Source of the DNA: Anaerolinea sp.
Lineage (GTDB): Bacteria > Chloroflexota > Anaerolineae > Anaerolineales > Villigracilaceae
Assembly: GCA_020047815.1 (NCBI GenBank)
Contig: JAIFNG010000117.1
Location: forward strand, 1 to 50,010
Direction of reading: 5' to 3'
Length of the DNA: 50,010 nucleotides
Shown here: positions 1 to 11,249 of the stretch, piece after piece
Position numbering within the stretch: the first letter of the stretch is position 1
How the letters are laid out: every line of letters starts with the position of its first letter
Program-made: the position numbers and the translations under genes
The notes under the pieces: model-generated
Database searches by the model: none
What the model saw: only the letters and a program-made list of their open reading frames with translations
Told to the model about the DNA's origin: nothing

Positions 1-635
1 TATTTCACCACGCGCTCATTGCCCTCGAATAATTTTTTGAGATTGGGACGCAAAGCCCAGACCAGCAATATTTCTGCGCCCACGCCGTAGAAGACATTCA
101 TCCAGGGCATTAATCCCTGTGCGGCTCGAACAGCAAAGATGATGATGGCGAAAAAGGCCACTGCCATTGTGGTGACAGATGCAATGCCGAGCGTGAAGAA
201 TGTCAACATACCGAGTGGCAGAATGATCAGGATTGAGCCGGGCCAAAGTCCCATTGCACCGCCGACAGAGGGTGCGCCGCCCGCCCCCCCGCTCAAGCCG
301 ACAAGTCTCCCATTCTCATTACGCTCAGGTAAAAATATGGAATAGTTGTGCCCGATGATCGCCGCAAGCGGGGCGACTACATGCGCCCAATGACTATCTG
401 GTGTAAGCCAGGCTGTCAGCCAGACTGCGCCTGCGCCTTTCAAAATATCAAGCATGGCAGTAGCAAAGCCTGCCCAAAAACCAGCCGCACGCATGGCATT
501 TGTCCCGCCTGTACGCCCGCTTTCCACTTCGCGAATGTCCTTTCCTGTTTTAAGCTTTACGATCAGCAATCCAAAGGGGATCGAGCCAAATAAGTACGCC
601 AGTAGAATGATCCCAATATCCAACACAATTTGCAT
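1..635 (-). CDS. plsY: Glycerol-3-phosphate acyltransferase PlsY (3' end at window edge)
   Basis: Membrane enzyme that transfers an acyl group from acyl-phosphate to glycerol-3-phosphate, the first acylation of phospholipid synthesis. Read from ATG 635, with GGAGGAG at 641-647 as ribosome binding site. The frame stays open to the edge, where the last two bases read TA, so the stop may lie exactly there (about 210 residues, normal for PlsY). Seen: an N-terminal helix with AYLFGSIPFG, then SGRTGGTNAMRAAG (family form SGNxGATN), DILKGAG, GHNYSIFL, and a C-terminal RPNLKKLFEGNE. The second glycine loop, GGKGVAT in most PlsY, reads GGAGGAPSVGGAMG, so the lysine is missing. The family call is firm; activity on the usual substrate is likely but the changed loop is odd. 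Confidence 0.88.
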   Translation of the reverse strand, partial: MQIVLDIGIILLAYLFGSIPFGLLIVKLKTGKDIREVESGRTGGTNAMRAAGFWAGFATAMLDILKGAGAVWLTAWLTPDSHWAHVVAPLAAIIGHNYSIFLPERNENGRLVGLSGGAGGAPSVGGAMGLWPGSILIILPLGMLTFFTLGIASVTTMAVAFFAIIIFAVRAAQGLMPWMNVFYGVGAEILLVWALRPNLKKLFEGNERVVK

Positions 636-665
636 TGAAACTCCTCCAGTGAGTTATGTAGCATC

Positions 666-690
666 TGCACTTGTGTACAGTGCAAGTGCA
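666..690. repeat. 8-bp inverted repeat in the plsY leader
   Basis: TGCACTTG at 666-673 and its exact complement CAAGTGCA at 683-690 flank a 9-base loop. It lies between the proposed plsY promoter and its ribosome binding site, so it would fold in the mRNA leader or act as an operator. No T-run follows. Function unknown. Confidence 0.5.
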
Positions 691-738
691 TCAGTCTGCT
701 CTCCCGTTCTTTGCGGCAAACCAATTTTCACCTTATTT

Positions 739-767
739 ATTATATGATTTGCTTTGGGCAAAACCAA
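739..767 (-). promoter_or_regulatory. Sigma-70-type promoter for plsY
   Basis: On the minus strand TTGGTT (767-762), a 17-base spacer, then a perfect TATAAT (744-739). The predicted transcript starts near 732, giving a leader of about 97 bases that contains the inverted repeat at 666-690. Confidence 0.6.
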
Positions 768-826
768 TCAGGCCCTCGCAATGATAGTAAGCATTGATAA
801 AAACACAGAAAATGAAATAAGGTTGC

Positions 827-1225
827 TTATATAATTTGCAATCTCACTTCACAAAAAGCTCCATTTTCGATCCAAAAGCCACGGGCGCTCCAGGCATCCT
901 CCACTTGGGTAAGGATGACATGTACAACTGCATAGGAGGCTTCTGCGATATCGGCCGGTGAAACAGTTTCAGGTCCAACAGGGTGGGAGTGGAAGATACC
1001 GATTAATTCCAGACCGTTGGTTTCGATCCATTCGAAGGCTTTAAGCTGCTCGATAGGATCCATAACAAATCGCACCGCGCTCTGGGCTTGATTTGTCACC
1101 TCAAGCACTGATTCAACTTTTGAGTTGAGCCCTGCCAAAAGCCCACAAGCCTCCATTGGTGTGTGCAAGTTAACATGCGCGACCATTTTTTGTAGTTGAT
1201 CTTTTGTCAGTGAAATGGATTGCAT
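827..1225 (-). CDS. JAMM/MPN metallopeptidase, M67 family
   Basis: Zinc isopeptidase-like protein of about 132 residues. The JAMM signature is complete: upstream Glu in MEACGLL, then FHSHPVGP and SPADIAEA giving the HxH-x7-S-x2-D metal site. Small M67 proteins of this type trim C-terminal residues from ubiquitin-fold sulfur carriers (CysO/ThiS/MoaD type). That role is family knowledge, and no sulfur-carrier gene is adjacent here. I start at ATG 1225 because MQSISLTKDQLQ aligns with usual M67 N-termini; an in-frame ATG at 1288 would add 21 residues without homology. Neither start has a strong ribosome binding site. Confidence 0.8.
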   Translation of the reverse strand: MQSISLTKDQLQKMVAHVNLHTPMEACGLLAGLNSKVESVLEVTNQAQSAVRFVMDPIEQLKAFEWIETNGLELIGIFHSHPVGPETVSPADIAEASYAVVHVILTQVEDAWSARGFWIENGAFCEVRLQII

Positions 1226-1373
1226 TAATAATTTTGTCCTAAACAGGGCCGCATATTTTGGCGTTTGTGCAGTGTAGTCCAGGATCATTTTTGGCTAAAA
1301 TTCCTTTCGACGGCTTCTTCTGCGATTACCTGAACTGGTGCTCGTAATTAAGCCGGGGCACGGCGCAAAATTT

Positions 1374-2189
1374 TTATTGTAAAAAGAGGACTAAAATCCA
1401 GGCAAATGTAACGATGAGTATGGGACCTGTCGCAGCGCGACGGACGGGAATATTCTCAGCCAGACTGGCAGATAACATGGTCAACGCGTAAAGCGGACCT
1501 GTTAGCGCCAGTCCAAATTGAATTGGCGTGAGCTGCCAATAATGTAAGCCCGCGCCAAGTTGGGCGCAGATAATACCAATGCCAATTGCCCAAGGGAAAT
1601 CCCAGCGATCTGTGCCATCGAGATGAAGAATACGTAAACTGATCAGCGCTGCAACGGTAAAGAGGACAGGCACGAGCAGGAACATGCGCGCCCCAGAAAA
1701 CTTTAGTGAGGTAGCTAGAATCAAGAATAATGCATACGCGAGTGCTGTTAGCCCAGCGCGGGCAAAGGCATAGTAGGGTGCGGATGCGTCAATAGTAATG
1801 TATTCTGCTAGGAAAACACCCGCAAGCAAAATTGCACTCAGAACAAAACCAACCCACCAGGCAGAGCCATGTGACAGCAAAGCCAGCGGTGCGCCAACCA
1901 CAAAAGTGGTGATTGTTGGCAGCATCAGATGTTCGATGTTTGACTTTTGACCAAGCCTGGGGTGCTCCCGTGTCAGCCAGTCCATCCCTGTTGCGGTCAG
2001 GGCTGCGGCAAGGAGTGTCATGGCAGTGCTGAGGGTGAGAGGATAAGCGAAGTAAAATCCGGGCAAGGTGATGGTGAGCGTGAAACGCGGCGATTGAATC
2101 AACCGGGTCAGGGCGAATGCCAGCAGAACGGAGGCGATCAAGGTACTGATACGGTTTGCGGATGGCAGAAATGAACTGTTCTCTTGCAT
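1374..2189 (-). CDS. Unknown multi-pass membrane protein
   Basis: 271 residues, almost entirely hydrophobic, with roughly eight to nine predicted membrane helices separated by short loops. The N-terminus MQENSSFLPSANRIS is the only sizeable polar stretch. I do not recognise a family with certainty and see no catalytic or binding motif. It is divergently arranged with the membrane protein starting at 2252, and the 62 bases between them must hold both promoters. Downstream on the same strand is the M67 peptidase, about 150 bases away. Confidence 0.7.
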   Translation of the reverse strand: MQENSSFLPSANRISTLIASVLLAFALTRLIQSPRFTLTITLPGFYFAYPLTLSTAMTLLAAALTATGMDWLTREHPRLGQKSNIEHLMLPTITTFVVGAPLALLSHGSAWWVGFVLSAILLAGVFLAEYITIDASAPYYAFARAGLTALAYALFLILATSLKFSGARMFLLVPVLFTVAALISLRILHLDGTDRWDFPWAIGIGIICAQLGAGLHYWQLTPIQFGLALTGPLYALTMLSASLAENIPVRRAATGPILIVTFAWILVLFLQ

Positions 2190-2214
2190 GTTAAGATTGT
2201 ACCTGTCAGCGCTC

Positions 2215-2242
2215 TTGAGCGCAAGCAGGGGTATGGTAGAAT
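2215..2242 (+). promoter_or_regulatory. Promoter giving a near-leaderless transcript
   Basis: TTGAGC (2215-2220), 16-base spacer, TAGAAT (2237-2242). The start codon at 2252 is only nine bases past the -10 box and has no Shine-Dalgarno sequence, so the mRNA would begin within a few bases of the ATG. Confidence 0.5.
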
Positions 2243-2251
2243 CAATCTGTT

Positions 2252-3241
2252 ATGGACGTTTCACAAAAAGAAAATTTTCCTCTCCCCCCAGGAATTATTA
2301 ATTCCATTAAAACCGGCTTTGACCTGATCGCCACCAATATTACGGCAATGCTTTTGCCGCTCTTGGCGAATTTATTCCTGTGGCTGGGGCCGCGTCTGCG
2401 GATGGATGCTTTGTTCAATTTAATAAAAACAGATGTGATATTGATCTGGAAATCAGGCGGAATTCCCCCGGAAGATATTCAGCGCGCAATGAGTATGTAC
2501 GAGACCGTCATCCCCAGAATTAATTTATTCTGGATTTTCCACACGATCCCTATCGGCATCTCGAGCTTGTTCCTGCCCCAGGAAGCTTCTCAAACCCCTT
2601 TGGGTTATCCTATCGTTTGGCAGGTCGATGCGGCAAGTTTGATCGGCTGGTTATTCTTGTTAACCTTCCTTGGCTGGATTGCCGGCGGTCTGTATTTCCG
2701 CGCTGTGGCATGGCTGGCATTGGCTAGCCCAGGTGCGCAGCCTCTGGGAATTTTTCGTGCAGTCGTACAGACAGTCCTTGTTTCCATATTATGGGGCTTT
2801 CTTTCTGTGATGGTAGGCGTACCCTCCTTTTTGATCCTTGCTGTGGTGCTTCAACTCAATGCCTTCGTTGCCAATCTGATTGTGCTGTTCCTCAGCCTAG
2901 CATCGATGTGGGTGATCGTACCTTTATTCTTCTGGCCGCATGGTATTTTCGTTAAACAGCAAAATGCAATTACGTCCATTGTGAGCAGCCTGAAAATGAT
3001 GCGTTTTACGCTTCCCACTAGCAGTTTATTTGTACTGACGATGTTCCTACTGACATTCGGTTTGAACTTCCTCTGGAATATTCCTCCAGAAGATTCATGG
3101 ATGACGCTTGTTGGCATTCTGGGGCATTCATTTGTCTCCACATCCCTGTTGGCTTCCAGTTTCGTTTATTATCGCGATATGAACATCTGGTTACAAGATA
3201 TGATGGAACGTCTGAAATTGAATCAGCTTAAACGGGCATAA
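2252..3241 (+). CDS. Unknown multi-pass membrane protein upstream of gyrB
   Basis: 329 residues with about six to seven hydrophobic segments, for example near residues 30-48, 90-108, 128-152, 175-200, 205-228, 250-272 and 280-300. N-terminus MDVSQKENFPLPPGIINSI is cytoplasmic-like. No enzyme or transporter signature was recognised. It reads toward gyrB and ends 84 bases before it, but a strong inverted repeat lies in that gap, so co-transcription is uncertain. No ribosome binding site precedes ATG 2252. Confidence 0.72.
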   Translation: MDVSQKENFPLPPGIINSIKTGFDLIATNITAMLLPLLANLFLWLGPRLRMDALFNLIKTDVILIWKSGGIPPEDIQRAMSMYETVIPRINLFWIFHTIPIGISSLFLPQEASQTPLGYPIVWQVDAASLIGWLFLLTFLGWIAGGLYFRAVAWLALASPGAQPLGIFRAVVQTVLVSILWGFLSVMVGVPSFLILAVVLQLNAFVANLIVLFLSLASMWVIVPLFFWPHGIFVKQQNAITSIVSSLKMMRFTLPTSSLFVLTMFLLTFGLNFLWNIPPEDSWMTLVGILGHSFVSTSLLASSFVYYRDMNIWLQDMMERLKLNQLKRA

Positions 3242-3266
3242 CGTAGAAGAGACAGGATTTTTTGCT

Positions 3267-3294
3267 GAGTGCAATAGCTTAAGGTATTGCACTC
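3267..3294. repeat. 10-bp perfect inverted repeat in the gyrB leader
   Basis: GAGTGCAATA (3267-3276) and TATTGCACTC (3285-3294) around an 8-base loop; the flanking CTG/CAG can extend the stem past one unpaired C. No T-run follows, so it is a poor terminator. It ends 31 bases before the gyrB start and could be an operator or an mRNA structure. Confidence 0.6.
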
Positions 3295-3310
3295 CAGAGA
3301 TATATAGTGA

Positions 3311-5257
<1,947 letters not shown>

Positions 5258-5278
5258 TTTTTCAAATGTTATGTCTGG

Positions 5279-5310
5279 AGTCCAGCAGCATGAGTTGCTG
5301 GACTTTTTTT
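5279..5310 (+). terminator. Intrinsic terminator of gyrB
   Basis: Perfect 9-bp stem AGTCCAGCA (5279-5287) / TGCTGGACT (5296-5304), 8-base loop, followed by a run of seven T. It starts 21 bases after the gyrB stop. Confidence 0.92.
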
Positions 5311-5533
5311 ATTGCCCTGTTTTTCTTCTTCGTAATTAGGTTATTTCAATGCAGACTGTTACGGAGGATAATCTTTAGACTTTTTCCTGGCACTGCCTGC
5401 CAAGGTAAGCATTGGGGGGGCGGTAAAATTATTTTTTGTCCGGACGATTATTTTTTGATTTTGTGATACCCACATCTTTGTTATGAAAGTACCATGCACT
5501 TAGGATGGCGTTGTAGAGTAAAATTCGTGCATT

Positions 5534-8500
5534 ATGATTGCAAACAATTTGCAAAACAATGTGCAACTCAATTTACAAAAGTCAAAAGTCCTTATCAATC
5601 AAGCCCTGCAATGGGGGGTGTTTGCGTATCAGGCGATTGCGATTATTCTGTTCTTTATTGGGTTAGTGCTGGCAAATCGCTGGCTTTCACAGCGCTTTTT
5701 AGGTGCGCTTTATGAGCATACGTTGGTTTTCAATGGTACGGGACCCAGTGCCTCCATGCCTGCTTGGGCGTTATTTGATCAGGTCGTGATCGGCGATCAA
5801 TTGGTTGCCATTAACGGGATTTCAGTAAAAAACGCAAATGATATTCGCGCCATTCTTCATAATCGTTTTGCCGGTGAAAATATCGAAATTAGCGTGCGTG
5901 CAAAGAGTGGGGATGAGCGCAAATTGACGGTTACACTATACAATTTTCCATCGGAAAGCCGGACAATTTATTTTGTCATACCTACAATTCTAAGTGTAAT
6001 TTTTCTCGCCGCCAGCTTGTGGATATTTGGTTTGCGCCGCAATGAACCTGCAGGACGTGCTTTCTCCCTCTTTACATCTTCTCTTGCCATTGTTACCGGC
6101 TCATATTTTAACCTGGTTACAACGCATGAATTTACCATTATCTGGACTGCCGCTGCTGCTATTGCGGCAGGTGCATTGATTGACCTGGCCTTCACATTTC
6201 CACTTGAACCGCATTTTGCCATCAACCATCCATACTTGCGCTGGATCGGATTTGAATTTGGTATTGTTCTATTCTTAGCTGCTAATCCAACATTGTTCAA
6301 TTTTGACCAGCCTACAGCCTATATTAGCAGGTGGCAATATATTTATGCCTTTATCGCATTTAGTGCGGTGATTTATATTTTCATGAATTTGTACCATGCG
6401 ATCTATGCTCAATCGCCTGTGGTCAAGACGCAATCACGCACCATTCTGATTGGTACATTGTTTTCTTTTATGCCGTTGGTAGTCTGGCTTGGTTTGGGCG
6501 CATTTCAACCCATCAATTTTTCACCCTACCTGTTTTTGCCGCTTGCGTTTTTCCCCCTGGTGATTGGCTATACCATCCTTCGCTTCAGATTCCTTCGTGC
6601 TGATGATGTTGCGAGGCGCGGGATGATGTACGTTCTGTTGACTGTCCTGGTAGTGGGGGGGTATGCTCTTCCAATTTTGGGTTTAAGCCTGATCTTTAAT
6701 TCAAAATTGCCTGCGAATAATGCCTATGTGGTTGGCGGATTCATTCTTTTGCTTGTTGTTCTGCTTGAACCAATTCGCACAAAGCTGCAAATTCTTGTGG
6801 ACAGCCTTTTCTTTCGTGGTGAGCGTGCCTATGCAGAGCAGCTTCAGGATTTTTCCCATAAACTTACCTCTGCCTTGGATCTTCATACAATTGGTGTGAT
6901 CCTGCGGCAACAGATCGCTTCCACCCTGACCCCAAACAGAATTCACATTTATACATACGATACGCTCAACGACTTTTTCTCTGCCCTGTCTGGTGATGAC
7001 CACCGCCCGACAAGCGACATTCGATTTATGGCAACGAGTCCATTTGCACGGTATTTTGAAACCGAGCGCCTACCGTTATATTTGGATAACACAGCTGTAT
7101 TACCACTTTCCTTGCAGGCTGAACAATCACGACTTGCATTGCTTGGTGCGCGTTTGTTCATAGTTTTACCAGGCAAACAACGTGTAAATGGCTGGCTTGC
7201 TTTGGGTTCACGTTTATCTGGACAACCTTACACACCGCGCGACCTGCAATTTCTTGAAAATATTTGTGATCAGGCATCCATTGCCATTGAACGTCTGCAA
7301 ACAGTAGCCCACTTGGAACGCCAGATTCAGGAAATGAACGCACTAACCCGTGTTTCTCAGGGTGTGAACGTTACCTTGACGTTTGATGATGTGCTTGAAC
7401 TGATATATGCTCAAACGGCGCAGATCATTCCGACCTCACATTTTCACATCACCCTGTATGATGAAACCAGTGACTACTACTATTATGGATTCTGTCTCGA
7501 GAATAATGAGCGGATTCCAGAACGCGAGAACCTGCCATTTTCGGTGAGTACAGGGCTTAGCCCGGAAGTGATCCAGAAGAGTCGCCAACTTATGACACAG
7601 GATTATGTCCGTGAGTGTCAGGCGCGTAATCTCACCCCTGTTTTGGAAAATGTTTTTGCGTGGATGGGTGTGCCGCTTAATGCAGGTGCGCAGTCTATTG
7701 GGGCCTTGAGCGTTGGCAGTAGTGATGGCGCTACGGCATATACACGTGGGCAACTTGGTTTATTGCATGCCATTGCGGATCAGACTGCAGGTGCAATTGT
7801 AAAAGCCCGCCTGCTTCAGGAAACACAACAACGCGCAAGGCAACTTTCCACCCTGAATGAAATTACGCGGCAATTGACTTCAACGCTTGAACTCGACCCG
7901 TTACTTCAAAATATTCTGGAGAATGCCGTTGGCATTTTGAATTGTGAGGCTGGCAGTTTATTGCTTGTGGACGAACAAACAAAGGAGTTGGTTTTTAAGG
8001 TTACAGTTGGACCTGTAGCTGTGAACCTGATCGGCCAACGTTTGCCGGCGGGTACCGGGATTGTTGGACGAGCTGTGCAAACGCGTCGACCCGTGATCGA
8101 AAACGAAGAGCAACGCACTTCCTCAAAAAGATTTAGTGGCGTAGATGAACAGACTGGTTTTAAAAGCCGTTCGCTAATGGCGGTTCCTCTACAGTCCAAA
8201 GATCATGTTACGGGTGTGTTGGAAGTTATCAATCGCCGTGACGGACTTCCATTTGTTGCGGGTGATCAGGAATTATTGACTGCCTTTGCGGGCCAGGCTG
8301 CAGTTGCTATTGAAAATACACGCCTGTTCATGCTAACTGACCAGGAACTGGCTACTCGTGTGGAAGAACTTTCGGTGATGCAGAGAATTGACCGCGAGTT
8401 GAATGCCAGCCTTGAGATGGATCGTGCTATGCGCATCACCCTGGATTGGGCATTGCGTCAATCTAACGCGGAAGCAGGATTGATTGGCATGTTGGAGGAA

Positions 8501-9553
8501 GGGAAATTGCGTGTGATGGCGCACCAGGGTTTTGATGAACGTATAGTAAATCTTCCCGACCAGACCATGAACTTGGAATTACCAGCGATGCTTCTCTCTG
8601 TGGAAAATGGTAAGCCACAATTTTCGAATGTCGCCGAGACCAATGAAAAACTGCTCCCCAGTGCACATACCCAGTTGATTATTCCGATTCGTCGTGAGAC
8701 GATTGTTGTTGGTTTGCTTCATTTGGAGAGCTTAAGCGATTCTCAAGTGGATATTGATTTTCTGACTCGCCTTACAGACCATGCAGCCATTGCCATCTCC
8801 AATGCGCAACTTTTTGGTGAAGTGCAACGCGCCAATATTGCCAAGAGCGATTTTGTTTCATTTGTGGCGCATGAGTTAAAGAACCCAATGACTTCCATCA
8901 AGGGCTATACTGAATTGTTGGCAGGTGGTGCAGTGGGTCAGATCAATGAAATGCAGACCAGTTTCCTGAACACTATTAAATCCAATGTAGAGCGTATGTC
9001 CACTTTAGTATCGGATCTTAATGATAATGCCAAGATCGAAGCAGGACGTTTGCGCCTTGAATATAAGGCGACCAGTGCGCCAGACCTGGTAGATGAGGTT
9101 GCTCGCTCACTTAAACGCCAGGTTGATGACAGGAAACAAACCCTTGAACTTATTATGCCTGAGAAAATATCTCATATGTGGGCAGACCGTGTTCGTGTTG
9201 GGCAGGTTCTTATCAACCTGGTCAGTAATGCGTGTAAGTACACGCCGGAAGGCGGAATTATTCAATTGGGGGTGGAGGAAGTTGCAAATCAATGGGACGC
9301 ACAAGGTGCGGCGCGCGTTGTGCATATATGGGTCAAAGACAATGGAATTGGCCTGACCCCGGAAGACCAGCAAAGGATGTTCCAGAAATTTTTCCGTTCA
9401 GACGATCCCAAGGCTCGTGAAGCCCCTGGCACCGGGTTGGGTTTGAATATTACGAAGGGTTTGGTGGAAATGCAGGGCGGCAAGATCTGGTTTGAGAGTG
9501 AATACCGTAAAGGTACCAATTTTCACTTTACGATCCCAGTTGCGGAAGAGTAG
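5534..9553 (+). CDS. Membrane histidine kinase with PDZ-like and four GAF domains
   Basis: 1339-residue sensor kinase. Order seen: one helix (about 27-50); an extracytoplasmic PDZ-like domain (about 60-140) with VVIGDQLVAINGISVKNAND; a block of about eight to nine helices (about 147-430); four GAF-like domains (about 440-590, 610-770, 790-940, 960-1100); HisKA with FVAHELKNPMTS, phospho-acceptor His1113; and a HATPase domain with NLVSNACKYTP, VKDNGIGLTPEDQ and GTGLGLNITKGL. No receiver domain is fused and no response regulator is adjacent. The start at 5534 has no ribosome binding site; a TAAAAT box ends ten bases upstream, so the transcript may be leaderless. The FIST-domain gene follows after nine bases, suggesting one signalling unit. 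The ligand cannot be inferred. Confidence 0.9.
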   Translation: MIANNLQNNVQLNLQKSKVLINQALQWGVFAYQAIAIILFFIGLVLANRWLSQRFLGALYEHTLVFNGTGPSASMPAWALFDQVVIGDQLVAINGISVKNANDIRAILHNRFAGENIEISVRAKSGDERKLTVTLYNFPSESRTIYFVIPTILSVIFLAASLWIFGLRRNEPAGRAFSLFTSSLAIVTGSYFNLVTTHEFTIIWTAAAAIAAGALIDLAFTFPLEPHFAINHPYLRWIGFEFGIVLFLAANPTLFNFDQPTAYISRWQYIYAFIAFSAVIYIFMNLYHAIYAQSPVVKTQSRTILIGTLFSFMPLVVWLGLGAFQPINFSPYLFLPLAFFPLVIGYTILRFRFLRADDVARRGMMYVLLTVLVVGGYALPILGLSLIFNSKLPANNAYVVGGFILLLVVLLEPIRTKLQILVDSLFFRGERAYAEQLQDFSHKLTSALDLHTIGVILRQQIASTLTPNRIHIYTYDTLNDFFSALSGDDHRPTSDIRFMATSPFARYFETERLPLYLDNTAVLPLSLQAEQSRLALLGARLFIVLPGKQRVNGWLALGSRLSGQPYTPRDLQFLENICDQASIAIERLQTVAHLERQIQEMNALTRVSQGVNVTLTFDDVLELIYAQTAQIIPTSHFHITLYDETSDYYYYGFCLENNERIPERENLPFSVSTGLSPEVIQKSRQLMTQDYVRECQARNLTPVLENVFAWMGVPLNAGAQSIGALSVGSSDGATAYTRGQLGLLHAIADQTAGAIVKARLLQETQQRARQLSTLNEITRQLTSTLELDPLLQNILENAVGILNCEAGSLLLVDEQTKELVFKVTVGPVAVNLIGQRLPAGTGIVGRAVQTRRPVIENEEQRTSSKRFSGVDEQTGFKSRSLMAVPLQSKDHVTGVLEVINRRDGLPFVAGDQELLTAFAGQAAVAIENTRLFMLTDQELATRVEELSVMQRIDRELNASLEMDRAMRITLDWALRQSNAEAGLIGMLEEGKLRVMAHQGFDERIVNLPDQTMNLELPAMLLSVENGKPQFSNVAETNEKLLPSAHTQLIIPIRRETIVVGLLHLESLSDSQVDIDFLTRLTDHAAIAISNAQLFGEVQRANIAKSDFVSFVAHELKNPMTSIKGYTELLAGGAVGQINEMQTSFLNTIKSNVERMSTLVSDLNDNAKIEAGRLRLEYKATSAPDLVDEVARSLKRQVDDRKQTLELIMPEKISHMWADRVRVGQVLINLVSNACKYTPEGGIIQLGVEEVANQWDAQGAARVVHIWVKDNGIGLTPEDQQRMFQKFFRSDDPKAREAPGTGLGLNITKGLVEMQGGKIWFESEYRKGTNFHFTIPVAEE

Positions 9554-9562
9554 CGAGGCATT

Positions 9563-10720
9563 ATGACATTGATTGCATCCGTGGGATCTGCGCAGGCGCT
9601 TGATGGGCGTGAAGCTGGCTTGCAAGCTGCTCACCAGGCTTTGAATCGGATTGGCGCAAACGCACCGAGTTTTGCGATTGTGATTTCGTCACATCAATAT
9701 CAGGCACGTGAAGTATTGAATGGCGTAACCAGTTTGTTGGGTGATGTTCCTGTGCTTGGTTTTGCTTCTCCTGCCGGTCTGACACATGAAGGATTTCATC
9801 CGCATTCTGTAATTGTGGCTTTGCTAAGTGGCGATTTTCAAGCGGATGTGCTTTGGTACCCGGGCTATGCACAATCAGGCCGTGAAACTGGTACGAAGGT
9901 AATGCAACATGCCGTGGCACGTGAGGAGCATCAATCCCTGTTGTTTTTCGCAGATGGGTTTAATGGGGATGCCGAGCAATTCTGTAACATGCTCTCCCCC
10001 AGCCTGGATGTGATAGGCGGACTTTCAAGCGGTGACCTGCATACCGGTAATACGTATCAAATGGCAGGGAGCCAAACCGGCGCTGGTGGTTTGGCTGCGG
10101 CTTTTTTGCGTGGCAATTTAAAAATTGGCATTGGGTATGACCATGGCTGGGATCAAGTTGGCAAGCAATTTCGAGTGACTCGTTCACGGGGTTTTTGGCT
10201 GCGTACATTGGACGGACGTCCTGCTTCCGAAGCCTACGCAAATCTTTTTGGATATCCTGCCCGTGATTGGGCATTCCCTCCATTGAATTATCTTTCTCGT
10301 CTTTATCCGCTTGGTTTGGAGCAGGGCGAAGATCTGATCGTTCGGTCCCTCATTCGTGTGGAGGCTGATGGGAGTTTTCGCATGAACGCCACAATCCGCG
10401 ATGGCATTGATGCCTATTTATTGGTGGGAAGCCGTATTGCCTGTGAACGTGCAGCACGAAGTGCTGCACAACAAGCCCTCATACAACTGGGTAGTGCAAA
10501 ACCGGTATTTGCCCTCGTCCTTGTGGATATTGCCTGGCAATTGCTGCTTAAGGCGCAAGATGGTGTGGAAGTAACCGCTATTCAGGAGATTTTAGGGACA
10601 AAAATTCCCATTGCAGGTGGGTATACGTTGGGGCAGGTGACTCCTGCTGAACACGAATCTCCAAAATTTTTGAATCAGCATATTGTTGTCATCGCATTTG
10701 GGGAAGAGAATCTGATATAG
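9563..10720 (+). CDS. FIST-domain sensory protein (FIST_N + FIST_C)
   Basis: 385-residue soluble protein matching the two-part FIST architecture: an N-terminal half (about 30-215) with VPVLGFASPAGL, LLFFADGF and VIGGLSSGD, and a C-terminal half (about 225-370) with a DG-rich stretch, MNATIRDGIDAYLL, and PIAGGYTLGQ near the end. FIST domains are proposed input modules that bind small ligands and are often fused to or encoded beside kinases and cyclases. Here it follows the histidine kinase after a nine-base gap, so it probably modulates that kinase or shares its regulation. No membrane segment or output domain is present. The start is ATG 9563; upstream GCGAGGC is a weak ribosome binding site, consistent with translational coupling. 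Confidence 0.85.
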   Translation: MTLIASVGSAQALDGREAGLQAAHQALNRIGANAPSFAIVISSHQYQAREVLNGVTSLLGDVPVLGFASPAGLTHEGFHPHSVIVALLSGDFQADVLWYPGYAQSGRETGTKVMQHAVAREEHQSLLFFADGFNGDAEQFCNMLSPSLDVIGGLSSGDLHTGNTYQMAGSQTGAGGLAAAFLRGNLKIGIGYDHGWDQVGKQFRVTRSRGFWLRTLDGRPASEAYANLFGYPARDWAFPPLNYLSRLYPLGLEQGEDLIVRSLIRVEADGSFRMNATIRDGIDAYLLVGSRIACERAARSAAQQALIQLGSAKPVFALVLVDIAWQLLLKAQDGVEVTAIQEILGTKIPIAGGYTLGQVTPAEHESPKFLNQHIVVIAFGEENLI

Positions 10721-11249
10721 AATTGTTGCCAATTCAAATAATTACCATGGCCTTTTGGGGGCTCTGATATATGCCGATAAAAATATTTTTCTTTTTTCAG
10801 GCCCCCTCTATCTTGCGGATAAGAAAAAATATTGGCGGTGGGGGCGGTGTGCGTGATTATCGTCTCATTTTTAAATAATTTTACGATCAATTATCAGTCG
10901 ATCAATTTTCATGTGCAGCTGATCAGTTTTTTTTAAAGTTTTTGCTCTTCCTGCAATGGCAGTCAAATCTTTTTGCCATTGTTTGATTGGGGGTGTTTAT
11001 GTTGTTGCAAACGAATTTGAAAGAACCACCGCTCCTGGTCGGAATGTTCTGTTTGATAAATCAGCCTGTGCATTCTTTGAATCTTGAAATACATCAATCA
11101 GTTTTTGCCGTTGATGTTCAAGTGTCTTCAATAGAGACGCTGTTGGTAATCCAAGAGTTTAGATGCATGTTTGTCGGGTCAAGATTTGCTTTCCCGTGCA
11201 TCCGCAATCGGTGTTCTGATCTTCAAAATGAGTGGGGAGTTGTACTTAA
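10721..11249. other. Convergent intergenic region, no supported gene
   Basis: AT-rich 529-base gap between the FIST gene and the oppositely oriented methyltransferase. It holds a GGGGGC/GCCCCC pair with a long loop (near 10758-10805) and a CTGATCAG palindrome followed by eight T near 10920-10935, which may act as a weak terminator. An open frame starting at ATG 10999 runs on antisense through the methyltransferase and has no recognisable protein character, so I do not annotate it. Confidence 0.5.
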
